Below are positions 24,032 to 31,743 of a DNA stretch of 46,892 bases, piece after piece. Positions within the stretch are counted from its first letter, which is position 1. Every line of letters begins with the position of its first letter. Under the pieces are notes generated by a model, which searched no databases, had not been told where the DNA came from, and saw nothing but the letters and a program-made list of their open reading frames with translations. Source of the stretch: Cyanobacteria bacterium SIG29 (GTDB lineage Bacteria > Cyanobacteriota > Vampirovibrionia > Gastranaerophilales > Gastranaerophilaceae); NCBI GenBank assembly GCA_015152515.1, contig SUTV01000008.1, forward strand, positions 1 to 46,892, written 5' to 3'. The translations under genes and the position numbers were made by a program.

Positions 24032-25279
24032 ATGAAAAACAAATATAATACACTTCACAAATACATTTTTGATAATTTATCAAATGAATATAACAAAGAG
24101 ACCATTAATGGTCTCTTTCGTTCGATTTTAGAACCTGTTGTATCTAATCAAAAGTTCGAATCTTGTGTTTTAGTTAGATTGCTTGATTTGAATGAAAAAG
24201 AAGCATTTATTAAAAGATTATCTTTTTCAAATTCTAAATTGTTTAGTTTTTCTGATTTTATTAACCCAAACAATATAAAAGAAGATATATGGGGACAAAC
24301 TGAATTTGTTATTATTTTAGGTCAAAGATATTCTGTTGCTTTACTTTGGGATTATAATACAGGTTCAAAAGAAAGTTCATCAAGTGTTTGTTTGCTTTAT
24401 AATTCAAAATTTGTTGGTGAAATCGCAAAGGTTGTTCTTGAAAATTCTTTAGTTGATTTTAAAGATTTAATTTCGCAATATTCACCAGATAGGCGTGAAA
24501 ATATTATTTTAAATTCTTCTATTAATAATATTGCTTCCTTACTAAGTGAAAAAAATGAAGAGATTTTATACGCTTTAGCTGAAAAAGATTTTGCAATTAA
24601 TTCTGATGATAGTTTAAAAACTGCTAATATAGTTGCAGAAAAGGCAAAATTTATTGCGCACGAAATTAAAAATAATCTTTCTATTATTAATTTGTATTCA
24701 AAAATTGTTGAAAAAAGATTGTCGAATGTATCTCTGGATGATGAAATAAGAATTTCTGTAGATACTGCATTAAAAAATATCACGTCAGCTTCAGAGACAA
24801 TTTCTTCTCAAATAAATGATTTAAGATGTTTATCAACTCCTTATTTATCTGATTTTAGTATTAAGAAATTGGTTTTAAATACAGTTCTTTTGTGTGAAGA
24901 AAAAGCCAAAAAGGCTGGTGTTGATATTGTTGTAGCTGATTTTAATGATGTGATGGTTACATCAGATAAAGTTAAAGTTGAGTCATCTTTAACAAATCTA
25001 ATATTTAATGCCATTGAGGCTTGTAATCAAGGTCAACAAGTTTGCGTTGATTGTTTTGTTGAACCAAAAGAAATTAGAATTTTTGTTAAAAATAATGGTG
25101 CAAAAATACCAAATGAAATAAAAACTAAAATTTTTGAATCAGATTTTACAACTAAAGAAAATGGTAACGGTTTAGGGTTAGCAATTTGTAAAAATCAAAT
25201 GCAACTTGTTAGTGGTGATATTAACTTGGTTCATTCTAATGATGTTGAAACTTTATTTGAAATAGTATTAAAAAGATAA
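24032..25279 (+). CDS. Sensor histidine kinase, cognate to the upstream regulator
   Basis: 415 residues, no membrane segment, so a cytosolic kinase. Residues 1-185 are a sensory region I cannot assign (GAF-like at most). The phosphorylation helix is KFIAHEIKNNLSIINLY, with the acceptor histidine near residue 211. The ATPase domain has the N box SSLTNLIFNAIEACNQ, a G1 region around FVKNNGAKIP and the G2 box ENGNGLGLAICKNQM. It follows the regulator by 7 bases, so it is the expected partner. NtrB-like H-box paired with a NarL-type regulator is a somewhat unusual combination. Confidence 0.9.
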   Translation: MKNKYNTLHKYIFDNLSNEYNKETINGLFRSILEPVVSNQKFESCVLVRLLDLNEKEAFIKRLSFSNSKLFSFSDFINPNNIKEDIWGQTEFVIILGQRYSVALLWDYNTGSKESSSSVCLLYNSKFVGEIAKVVLENSLVDFKDLISQYSPDRRENIILNSSINNIASLLSEKNEEILYALAEKDFAINSDDSLKTANIVAEKAKFIAHEIKNNLSIINLYSKIVEKRLSNVSLDDEIRISVDTALKNITSASETISSQINDLRCLSTPYLSDFSIKKLVLNTVLLCEEKAKKAGVDIVVADFNDVMVTSDKVKVESSLTNLIFNAIEACNQGQQVCVDCFVEPKEIRIFVKNNGAKIPNEIKTKIFESDFTTKENGNGLGLAICKNQMQLVSGDINLVHSNDVETLFEIVLKR

Positions 25280-25281
25280 TT

Positions 25282-25309
25282 TTGTTATCTTTAATTTATT
25301 TCGTATAAT
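25282..25309 (+). promoter_or_regulatory. Sigma-70-type promoter of the helicase gene, leaderless geometry
   Basis: TTGTTA at 25282-25287, 16-base spacer, TATAAT at 25304-25309. The predicted start of transcription falls on or next to the ATG at 25316, and no ribosome binding site is present. Confidence 0.65.
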
Positions 25310-25315
25310 ATTTTT

Positions 25316-27280
25316 ATGGAAAATTTAACAGTAAAAAAATATACGCTAAAAAAAGTTGCAACAGAAGTTACTTATAAAGTTGAATATGAGAAAGAGTTAA
25401 ATTCTGCTCAACTTGAGGCTGTTAAACAAAAAGATGGTTCTATTTTAGTAATTGCAGGCGCAGGTAGTGGTAAAACTAAAACACTTACATACCGTGTTGC
25501 AAGATTAATTGAAGATGGTGTAAATCCTAAAAATATTTTACTTTTAACTTTCACAAAAAAAGCGGCGCAAGAAATGTTATCTAGAGCAACTATTGTTTTA
25601 GATTCAAGATGTGAGCAAGTAGCTGGTGGGACTTTCCATTCATTTGCTAATATTATTTTGCGCAAATATTCTCCTCTTTTAGAATTGAAAAACAACTTTA
25701 CTATTACAGATAGAACAGATAGTGAAGATATTGTTAATCATATTCGAGCAGGGGTTATAAATAAACAAGAAAAGCGTTTTCCAAAGAAAAGTACTATTTT
25801 AGATATTTATTCAAAAGCTGTTAATAAAAATATTCCTTCTGATGAAATAATCTTGAAAGAATATAAACAGTTTGAACATTGTACTGATAAAATTAATGAG
25901 ATTATAAAAAAATATACTGAATATAAAAGAACCAATTCTATTTTAGATTATGATGATTTACTTTTATATTTAAGAACTTTGCTTGAAGCAAACCCAGAAA
26001 TTCGTAAAAAATTATCAAATCAATATAAATATATTTTGGTTGATGAATATCAAGATACAAATACAATTCAAGCTCAAATTATTAAATTGCTTGCTTCTGA
26101 GCATAATAATGTTATGGCTGTTGGTGATGATTCTCAAAGTATTTATTCTTTCAGAGGTGCAAATTTTAGAAATATTTTAGAATTTCCTGAAATATTTCCT
26201 AATACAAAAATCATTAAATTAGAACAAAATTATAGAAGTTCGCAAAATGTGTTAGCTCTTGCTAATGAACTTCTTTTAAAGGCAAAAGAGAAATATTCAA
26301 AAACTTTATTTTCAACAATTGAATCCCCTATTAAACCTGCAATTATTAGTGCTTCAGATATGAATACAGAAGCAGAGTTTATTGTACAAAGAGTTTTAGA
26401 ATTATCAGAAGAAGAAAATATTCCTTTAAATGATATATGTGTTTTAGCTAGAAGTGCAAGAATGACATATAACTTGGAGATTGAACTTGCAAAAAGAAAT
26501 ATTCCTTATAAAAAATTTGGTGGAATGAAGTTTATAGAAACGGCTCATATTAAAGACATAATTGCTCATTTAAGAGTTATTTTAAATCCATCTGATATTA
26601 TTAGTTATACAAGAATTTTGTTATTACTTGATGGAGTTGGCAATCAAACAGCAGGGAAATTATTGCCTGTATTGGCTCAAGATGGTGATATTAAGGATAA
26701 AAATTTACCTACTAAAAATCCAGAAGCTGTAATTCGACTTGCTGAATTAATAAAAAATACACAAACTGACTTGTTTGCCCCATCAAAATTAGTGAAGAAA
26801 GTTTTGGCGTATTATTCTCCAATTTTGCAAGATAAATATGATGATTATACAAAACGCGAAAAAGATTTAGAACATTTTTTAGCTTTAAGTGAAAAATATT
26901 CAAGTTTAGAAGATTTCTTAAGTGATTTGGCTTTGGAACCACCTGATACATCAGTAACAGATATCAATGAAGGTGCCACAAAAGATGAATATTTGACATT
27001 ATCTACAATTCATAGTGCAAAAGGTTTAGAATATAAAGCTATATTCATAATTGGTGCTGTTGATGGTAGATTTCCTTCTATGTTTTCTTTTAATTCGCTT
27101 GAAGAAATGGACGAAGAATTAAGGTTGATGTATGTTGCTGTTACAAGGGCTAAAACTCACTTGGCAATAACATATCCAATTGATATGTTTGATTATTCAA
27201 CAAATATGGTTTTATCTAAACCATCTAGATTTTTTGATGGCATAGGTCAAGATATTCTTGAAAAATGGATAATAGAATAA
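25316..27280 (+). CDS. UvrD/PcrA/Rep-family ATP-dependent DNA helicase
   Basis: 654 residues. Superfamily 1A motifs appear in order: LNSAQLEAV (Q motif), AGAGSGKTKTLTYRV (Walker A), LTFTKKAAQEM, VDEYQDTN (Walker B), GDDSQSIYSFRGA, QNYRSSQNV, STIHSAKGLEYKAIF and RLMYVAVTRAKTHL. It is a 3'-5' helicase for repair and replication restart. It is shorter than PcrA or UvrD (about 720) and lacks the Tudor-like tail that binds RNA polymerase, so Rep-like roles are possible. The first 25 residues (KKYTLKKVATEVTYKVEYEK) precede the helicase core. Its stop abuts the stop of convergent ilvA. Confidence 0.9.
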   Translation: MENLTVKKYTLKKVATEVTYKVEYEKELNSAQLEAVKQKDGSILVIAGAGSGKTKTLTYRVARLIEDGVNPKNILLLTFTKKAAQEMLSRATIVLDSRCEQVAGGTFHSFANIILRKYSPLLELKNNFTITDRTDSEDIVNHIRAGVINKQEKRFPKKSTILDIYSKAVNKNIPSDEIILKEYKQFEHCTDKINEIIKKYTEYKRTNSILDYDDLLLYLRTLLEANPEIRKKLSNQYKYILVDEYQDTNTIQAQIIKLLASEHNNVMAVGDDSQSIYSFRGANFRNILEFPEIFPNTKIIKLEQNYRSSQNVLALANELLLKAKEKYSKTLFSTIESPIKPAIISASDMNTEAEFIVQRVLELSEEENIPLNDICVLARSARMTYNLEIELAKRNIPYKKFGGMKFIETAHIKDIIAHLRVILNPSDIISYTRILLLLDGVGNQTAGKLLPVLAQDGDIKDKNLPTKNPEAVIRLAELIKNTQTDLFAPSKLVKKVLAYYSPILQDKYDDYTKREKDLEHFLALSEKYSSLEDFLSDLALEPPDTSVTDINEGATKDEYLTLSTIHSAKGLEYKAIFIIGAVDGRFPSMFSFNSLEEMDEELRLMYVAVTRAKTHLAITYPIDMFDYSTNMVLSKPSRFFDGIGQDILEKWIIE

Positions 27281-28486
27281 CTATTGTATGTTAGAAGTTA
27301 TTTTATAACCTTTTTTAGTTAATGCGTCTTGAATTTGTTTAAAGTGTTCGTGATTTCTTGTTTCCATAGAAATTTTTAAGAAACAATCATTAATATCGGT
27401 ATTACTTCCACCTTGTGTATGTCTTACTCTGATAACATTTGCACCATATTCTGCAATTATTGTTGAAACTTCTCTTAATTGTCCTGGTTTATCTAAAAGT
27501 TCAATAGTTAAATGTGATAATCTACCAGAATTTAATAAACCTCTGCTGATAACTCTTGAAATTATATTTACATCAACATTTCCGCCAGATAAAATACAAA
27601 CTGTTTTCTTGCCTTCGATTGGAAGTTTATTATACATAGCAGCTGCAACACTTAAAGCCCCAGCACCTTCTGTAACAAGTTTTTGTTTTTCCATTAAAGC
27701 CAAGATTGCAGATGCTATTTCATCATCACTAACTGTAATAATGTCATCCACATATTTTTGACATAAATCAAAAGTTAAATCTCCAGGTCGTTTTACGGCT
27801 GTACCATCAGCAAATGTATTTACAGAAGGTAATTCAATAATTTCTTTATCTTTGAAAGATTTGTACATACTTCCTGCACCTTGTGATTGAACGCCATAAA
27901 CTTTGCAAGAAGGTTTTAATTGTTTTATTGCAAAAGCTACACCAGCAATTAAACCGCCACCACCAATTGGAACGATAACTGCTTCTACATCAGGTAATTG
28001 TTCTAAAATTTCTAAACCAATTGTTCCTTGTCCAGCAATAACATCAACATCATCAAATGGATGTACAAAAACACCATTTGTTTCTTTTTGAAATTCTACT
28101 GCGGCTTTATATGCATCATCATAAACACCATCAATTAGTTTGATTTCTGCTCCAAATTTTTTTGTAGCTTCTACTTTTGATATAGGTGCTGTTGCGGGTA
28201 TAAAAATTGTAGCTTTAATATTATTTTTTTGAGACGCTAGAGCAACACCTTGAGCGTGATTGCCTGCTGAACAAGCAATTACGCCCTTTGATTTATCTTC
28301 ATCTGATAAATTTGATATTTTATATGAAGCGCCTCTAACCTTAAAAGAGCCAGTAACTTGTAGATTTTCAACTTTAAGATAAATATTGCTGTTTTCAATA
28401 ATGTTTTGAGCATAAATTAAGTCAGTTTTTCTAACTATATTTTTCAATACATTTTCAGCATCTTTTACCTTCGCTATTGTTATCAT
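27281..28486 (-). CDS. ilvA: Threonine ammonia-lyase
   Basis: 401 residues, the medium form with one C-terminal ACT domain. It is a PLP fold-type II enzyme making 2-oxobutanoate from threonine. The Schiff-base lysine is in GSFKVRGASYKI and the phosphate-cradle glycines in VPIGGGGLIAGVA. Other signatures are CSAGNHAQGVALAS and the CILSGGNVDVN segment. The last ~75 residues are an ACT fold (LLDKPGQLREVSTIIAEYGANVI), which usually binds a regulatory ligand such as isoleucine or a nucleotide. Biosynthetic or catabolic role is not decided by sequence; no other ilv gene is adjacent. Confidence 0.92.
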   Translation of the reverse strand: MITIAKVKDAENVLKNIVRKTDLIYAQNIIENSNIYLKVENLQVTGSFKVRGASYKISNLSDEDKSKGVIACSAGNHAQGVALASQKNNIKATIFIPATAPISKVEATKKFGAEIKLIDGVYDDAYKAAVEFQKETNGVFVHPFDDVDVIAGQGTIGLEILEQLPDVEAVIVPIGGGGLIAGVAFAIKQLKPSCKVYGVQSQGAGSMYKSFKDKEIIELPSVNTFADGTAVKRPGDLTFDLCQKYVDDIITVSDDEIASAILALMEKQKLVTEGAGALSVAAAMYNKLPIEGKKTVCILSGGNVDVNIISRVISRGLLNSGRLSHLTIELLDKPGQLREVSTIIAEYGANVIRVRHTQGGSNTDINDCFLKISMETRNHEHFKQIQDALTKKGYKITSNIQ

Positions 28487-28566
28487 GTTTGAGCCCTTTT
28501 TATGTATAAATTATTTTATATTATATCAGTAAATAAAAAGAAAGATATATTATAATTACACATAAA

Positions 28567-28606
28567 AACTAAAAAGGTAAATAAATTAATATTTACCTTT
28601 TTAGTT
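28567..28606 (-). terminator. Hairpin terminator of the 28614-29039 gene
   Basis: Perfect 17-base arms (28567-28583 and 28590-28606) with core AAAAAGGTAAATA and a 6-base loop. On the minus strand it begins 7 bases after the stop at 28614 and the distal arm carries a T run. Confidence 0.85.
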
Positions 28607-28613
28607 AAAAATA

Positions 28614-29039
28614 TTATTCTGTGTCTGTAGCGCCGCCTTTTTGACTTTCATCTAATTTAAGTTTATCGTCATCTTCTTCTGATTCTAAACCTAAACTAGT
28701 ATCAGTTTGTTGTTGTTGCTGATCTTTTTCTTTGTTTGTATTAAAGAAACTTGATACGCTTTGTAATACTTGACCTATGTTATCAAGTATATCTGCAACA
28801 ATCTCTGTGCTTTGGCTAACTCCACTTTCGCCTTCATCTTCAGAAAGTTTGCTTTTTATGTCGCCCATTCCACTAGCTTGCAAAATAGCACTTGGGTCTA
28901 CAACTTCTCCTTCAGATATTTCTTTAGACCATCCGTCACCAAAAATTGTGACAGAATCACCACCATGTGCTTGTATGCCTCCGCCAAAACCAGTTCTTTC
29001 CAATTGTGACACATCAATGCCACCAACTCCTGCAACCAT
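28614..29039 (-). CDS. Acidic, low-complexity protein of unknown function
   Basis: 141 residues, no signal peptide. The N-terminal half is Gly-rich (VAGVGGIDVSQLERTGFGGG, then a GDSVTIFGDGW segment). The middle has a helix (EIVADILDNIGQVLQSVSSFF). The C-terminus is strongly acidic and Gln-rich (KDQQQQQTD, ESEEDDDKLKLDE). The ATG is preceded by GAGGAG. The upstream region carries elements resembling the leaders of the genes at 1-313 and 30849-31526. No family recognised; an exported or structural protein is possible. Confidence 0.7.
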   Translation of the reverse strand: MVAGVGGIDVSQLERTGFGGGIQAHGGDSVTIFGDGWSKEISEGEVVDPSAILQASGMGDIKSKLSEDEGESGVSQSTEIVADILDNIGQVLQSVSSFFNTNKEKDQQQQQTDTSLGLESEEDDDKLKLDESQKGGATDTE

Positions 29040-29051
29040 TTTTTCGCTCCT

Positions 29052-29142
29052 CGTATTAGTTACCGTAATTCCCCATAATTATATAAATGATTTTTTTTAC
29101 AAAAAATTACTTAAAATTAAATTATCGTAATAAAACTTAATA
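29052..29142 (-). promoter_or_regulatory. Diverged copy of the multi-block leader
   Basis: Three parts of the shared leader are recognisable: CGTAT just upstream of the ribosome binding site (29052-29056), TTATATAAATGATT (29079-29092, compare TTATATAAAAACATTT) and AAAACTTAATA (29132-29142, identical to the core of block 1). The block 2 palindrome is not seen. Confidence 0.4.
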
Positions 29143-29231
29143 AATTAAATGTGAAAAATATGATAATTTTTTGCTTTATTTCTCAATTTAAAATAAAAAT
29201 TATTTATTGCTTATTTCTTTTATTACTTATG

Positions 29232-29278
29232 TAATGTGGCATTTTCATTGTGTATAGACAAAAAATAAAAATACCTTG
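29232..29278. repeat. Diverged copy of the tRNA-Arg 3'-flank repeat
   Basis: Aligned by eye to the exact repeats at 30456 and 30647, 23 of 30 bases match over the ATTGTG...GATAAA part, after which about 10 bases are missing and the copy ends AAATAAAAATACC. It lies just upstream of the acyltransferase promoter. Confidence 0.4.
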
Positions 29279-29280
29279 AT

Positions 29281-29308
29281 TTGACAAATTTGGAACTTGC
29301 TTGATAAT
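29281..29308 (+). promoter_or_regulatory. Sigma-70-type promoter for the acyltransferase
   Basis: TTGACA, a perfect -35, at 29281-29286, then 16 bases and GATAAT at 29303-29308 (a TG two bases upstream could add extended -10 character). A leader of about 65 bases would follow, with AAAAGGAA as ribosome binding site. The rest of the 29040-29378 gap holds the diverged leader and repeat described separately. Confidence 0.65.
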
Positions 29309-29378
29309 TAATATAGCTATAAATCATTAAGCAAAACTAACTATTATTTGTGCTTACAAACATAAAAAGGAATTCTTT

Positions 29379-30449
29379 ATGCAAGAGTCGAAACCATTGG
29401 CAAATTTTAATGAAACAGCAAGAAATATTAATATTGATATTATTAAAGTTTTAACCCTTTTTTTTGTAGTATCAGCACATTTTCTTTGGAATAATAATTT
29501 TTATTATACACCAATAACTTGCCCAAGAATGTATGTTATGGCTATTATGCGAACATTTTGTATGATGAGTATAGGCTTATTCATCTTATCATCTGGTTAT
29601 TTAATGCATCAAAAGGAATTCTGTAAAAGTCATTATGTTAAAATAAAAAGAGTTCTATTGCCTTATATAATTATTTCATCAATTACATTTGTAGCTAAGT
29701 TATTTTTGTCAAAATATGGAATTTTTGAAACTGTTACTTTAAATAATTTTTTGAGTGATCTTATTGATTTTAGAATAATTGAGCATGCTTGGTATGTTGA
29801 TTTATACATTGGATTATTTTTATTGATTCCTTTTTTGAATAAAATGTTATCAAATAAATTGCAAGATACTGTATTGCTTATTATTTTATTATTTTTAACT
29901 GCACTTCCAAGTCTTTTAACATCTCCAATATTGATTTTATCTGAGTGGACTCATTTGTGGGTTATAACTTATTATCTGATTGGTGCTTATATAGCAAAAC
30001 ATGATTTAAAAATTTCTCAAAAACTTTCAACTATTCTCTATTTTTCGTTTCTTGCTATATTTGCAATTATGAATCTTTTTTTTACATATGGTAAAGCTTG
30101 GGAGGTGCCTGGTCAAAGCGATTCATTTGGAGGTTATCAATGTACAATTACAGGCGTTTTATTCTTCCTAATGATTCTAAAAACTGATTTTAGTAATTTA
30201 TCTGATAAAGTTAAACTTTTAATTAGTAATATTGCTAAACTTTCATTAGGAATATTTTTATCTACATTTATATTTGAAAAAATATTTTATTATTATTTAA
30301 ACATGTATATTACAGATACCACTGCGAAGTTAGAATGGTATTTCGTTATAGTTCCTACCGTGTTTGTTTGTTCAATATTAATGGCTAAATTTGTAGATGT
30401 AATTTATAAATATATAGACAAGAAATTTTTAAGCTTTAATAATCATTGA
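29379..30449 (+). CDS. Acyltransferase 3 family membrane protein
   Basis: 356 residues with about ten membrane helices. The family start is clear: NINIDIIKVLTLFFVVSAHFLW, with the histidine of the AH motif that is catalytic in this family. Further signs are LFILSSGYLM and the aromatic ends of helices. Members O-acylate (often acetylate) surface sugars such as O-antigen or lipids. The gene sits alone between repeats related to the tRNA-Arg 3' flank (29232-29278 and 30456-30523) and has its own promoter, which suggests acquired cargo. The substrate cannot be told. Confidence 0.88.
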   Translation: MQESKPLANFNETARNINIDIIKVLTLFFVVSAHFLWNNNFYYTPITCPRMYVMAIMRTFCMMSIGLFILSSGYLMHQKEFCKSHYVKIKRVLLPYIIISSITFVAKLFLSKYGIFETVTLNNFLSDLIDFRIIEHAWYVDLYIGLFLLIPFLNKMLSNKLQDTVLLIILLFLTALPSLLTSPILILSEWTHLWVITYYLIGAYIAKHDLKISQKLSTILYFSFLAIFAIMNLFFTYGKAWEVPGQSDSFGGYQCTITGVLFFLMILKTDFSNLSDKVKLLISNIAKLSLGIFLSTFIFEKIFYYYLNMYITDTTAKLEWYFVIVPTVFVCSILMAKFVDVIYKYIDKKFLSFNNH

Positions 30450-30455
30450 TGTATT

Positions 30456-30523
30456 AATGCTTTGCATTGTGACGTTCTCATCGTGAATAGATAAAAATAG
30501 AATAAAAATAAAAAATACCCCTG
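30456..30523. repeat. 68-bp exact direct repeat, distal copy
   Basis: Identical over 68 bases to 30647-30714. It begins AATGCTTTGCATTGTGACG and ends TACCCCTG, the last eight bases of which equal the 3' end of the tRNA-Arg gene. The spacer 30524-30646 contains GGTCGGTCAGTCG and, at 30629-30639, CTGACACGATT, which is also found in the T-arm of the same tRNA (30712-30722). No ORF is seen in 30450-30706. Confidence 0.85.
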
Positions 30524-30646
30524 TCTTGAATTTTACTTTCGGTCGGTCAGTCGAAAATTAAACTTCGTTAAAATTTTCTTTTGCCCTCCCTATTCGAGTT
30601 CGTTTCACTTCACTCTACGTAAAATTCGCTGACACGATTTATAAAC

Positions 30647-30714
30647 AATGCTTTGCATTGTGACGTTCTCATCGTGAATAGATAAAAATAGAATAAAAAT
30701 AAAAAATACCCCTG
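30647..30714. repeat. 68-bp exact direct repeat, tRNA-proximal copy
   Basis: Second copy, 191 bases from the first, overlapping the 3' end of the tRNA-Arg gene by 8 bases. Exact identity in non-coding AT-rich DNA implies a recent duplication or an integration event at the tRNA end. Confidence 0.85.
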
Positions 30715-30780
30715 ACACGATTCGAACGTGCGACGCCTTCCTTAGGACGGAAGCGCTCTATCCAGCTGAGCTACAGAGGC
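30707..30780 (-). tRNA. tRNA-Arg (anticodon CCU)
   Basis: 74 bases folding as a complete cloverleaf: acceptor GCCTCTG/CAGGGGT, D-arm GCTC...GAGC, anticodon stem CTTCC/GGAAG with loop GTCCTAA, T-arm GCACG-TTCGAAT-CGTGT. CCA is not encoded. A TATAAT box on the minus strand at 30794-30789 lies 8 bases upstream. It reads AGG. Its 3' end forms the edge of a duplicated sequence. Confidence 0.95.
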
Positions 30781-30810
30781 ATATTTTTATTATACAATAA
30801 TTAAAAAAAA

Positions 30811-30828
30811 AGAGTCCATTAGGACTCT
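30811..30828 (-). terminator. Hairpin terminator of the 30849-31526 gene
   Basis: AGAGTCC/GGACTCT around ATTA, followed on the minus strand by nine T. It separates the acidic protein gene from the tRNA-Arg promoter. Confidence 0.85.
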
Positions 30829-30848
30829 GTTTTTTATAAAATTTTTAA

Positions 30849-31526
30849 TTATGCTGCAATTTCTTCTTCTTCTTCAATTTCAAATGTGCTGTATGCTGAA
30901 GAATAGAATGGGTTATTTGCTAATAAGTCATCTGTTGAATCGTCTGCTTCTGCTTCTTCAACTGGTGGCATATTAATTTCTTCTGCTTTAACTTCTTCGC
31001 TAGCTTCAGTTGTATCATTTTTTGAGTTAATGATTTCATCAGCCATATTGAAGAAACTTGCGCTTCCAGCTATAACTGTTGCACTAGTTGTGCCTTGTTG
31101 TGTTAATCTGTATTCTTCTTCTGCAAGTGCTTTTAATGCATCAGCTTCTGCATCTGATGAACCACATTTTTCAACTACTTCTTTATAAATTTGTGTTATT
31201 TCTTCTTGTGTATCTTCTGCTTGTTCTTTTTTCGCAACTTCTTCTACAGTGCCGTTTGTTGTTCTTACAAATGTATCAGCTTCGCCTTCAGTTGTGTATG
31301 AATTCTTTGCTGCTCTTTCTTTTTCTACTCTAATGGCATCTCTTAATTTTGCGTAATCAATTTGACCGTTTATTGTGAAGTCATCTAAGTTTAGACCCCA
31401 AGTTGCTGCTTCGTTGATTAACGCGTTGTCATTGTCATTTGAGTTTCTGCCATTATTTCCGTAGTTGCCATAACCATTTCCGTAATGGTTGCCACCTATT
31501 TTAATGTCATAATCGTAACCACTCAT
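30849..31526 (-). CDS. Acidic protein of unknown function with Gly/Asn-rich N-terminus
   Basis: 225 residues without signal peptide or membrane segment. Residues 10-34 are rich in Gly, Asn and Tyr (GGNHYGNGYGNYGNNG). The middle is helical and charged (KEQAEDTQEEITQIYKEVV, EADALKALAEEEYRL). The C-terminal 60 residues are very acidic and end FEIEEEEEIAA. The ATG has AAAGGATTTACAAG upstream, much like that of the gene at 1-313 (AGGATTTACAAAA), and shares its multi-block leader. No family recognised. It is probably abundant or specially regulated, judged by the strong terminator and the long leader. Confidence 0.75.
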   Translation of the reverse strand: MSGYDYDIKIGGNHYGNGYGNYGNNGRNSNDNDNALINEAATWGLNLDDFTINGQIDYAKLRDAIRVEKERAAKNSYTTEGEADTFVRTTNGTVEEVAKKEQAEDTQEEITQIYKEVVEKCGSSDAEADALKALAEEEYRLTQQGTTSATVIAGSASFFNMADEIINSKNDTTEASEEVKAEEINMPPVEEAEADDSTDDLLANNPFYSSAYSTFEIEEEEEIAA

Positions 31527-31559
31527 CTTGTAAATCCTTTTTTTATTCGTATCGCTTAT

Positions 31560-31681
31560 TTATATAAAAACATTTGAATATGTAAAATTGCTATACAAAG
31601 TATATACTTTTAAAGAAAAAATGAAAAAATCAAGCTATTATTGGGTTTGATAGTATATATTAGTCTTTACAAAACTTAATA
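31560..31681 (-). promoter_or_regulatory. Conserved multi-block leader/promoter, copy 2
   Basis: Block 3 at 31560-31575 (TTATATAAAAACATTT on the + strand), block 2 at 31589-31607 (TGCTATACAAAGTATATAC) and block 1 at 31652-31681 (AGTATATATT.. then CTTTACAAAACTTAATA). Order and spacing match copy 1 at 343-477. Confidence 0.6.
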
Positions 31682-31703
31682 AAAGTACGATTTTTATTCT
31701 TTT

Positions 31704-31733
31704 TTGATTGTTTTTTTTATTTTGAAGTAAAAT
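31704..31733 (+). promoter_or_regulatory. Promoter of the MATE gene
   Basis: TTGATT at 31704-31709, 18-base spacer, TAAAAT at 31728-31733, start codon 10 bases further. There is no ribosome binding site, so the leader would be only a few bases. Confidence 0.5.
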
Positions 31734-31743
31734 ATTTATTGAT

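Noticed and set aside
28770-29130. Plus-strand frames opposite the acidic gene 28614-29039
   Set aside because: They lie antisense to a gene with a ribosome binding site and terminator; their composition is that of a mirrored acidic, Gln-rich frame.
29040-30780. Complete prophage or integrative element at tRNA-Arg
   Set aside because: No integrase, excisionase or phage genes are present; only repeats and a single cargo-like gene.
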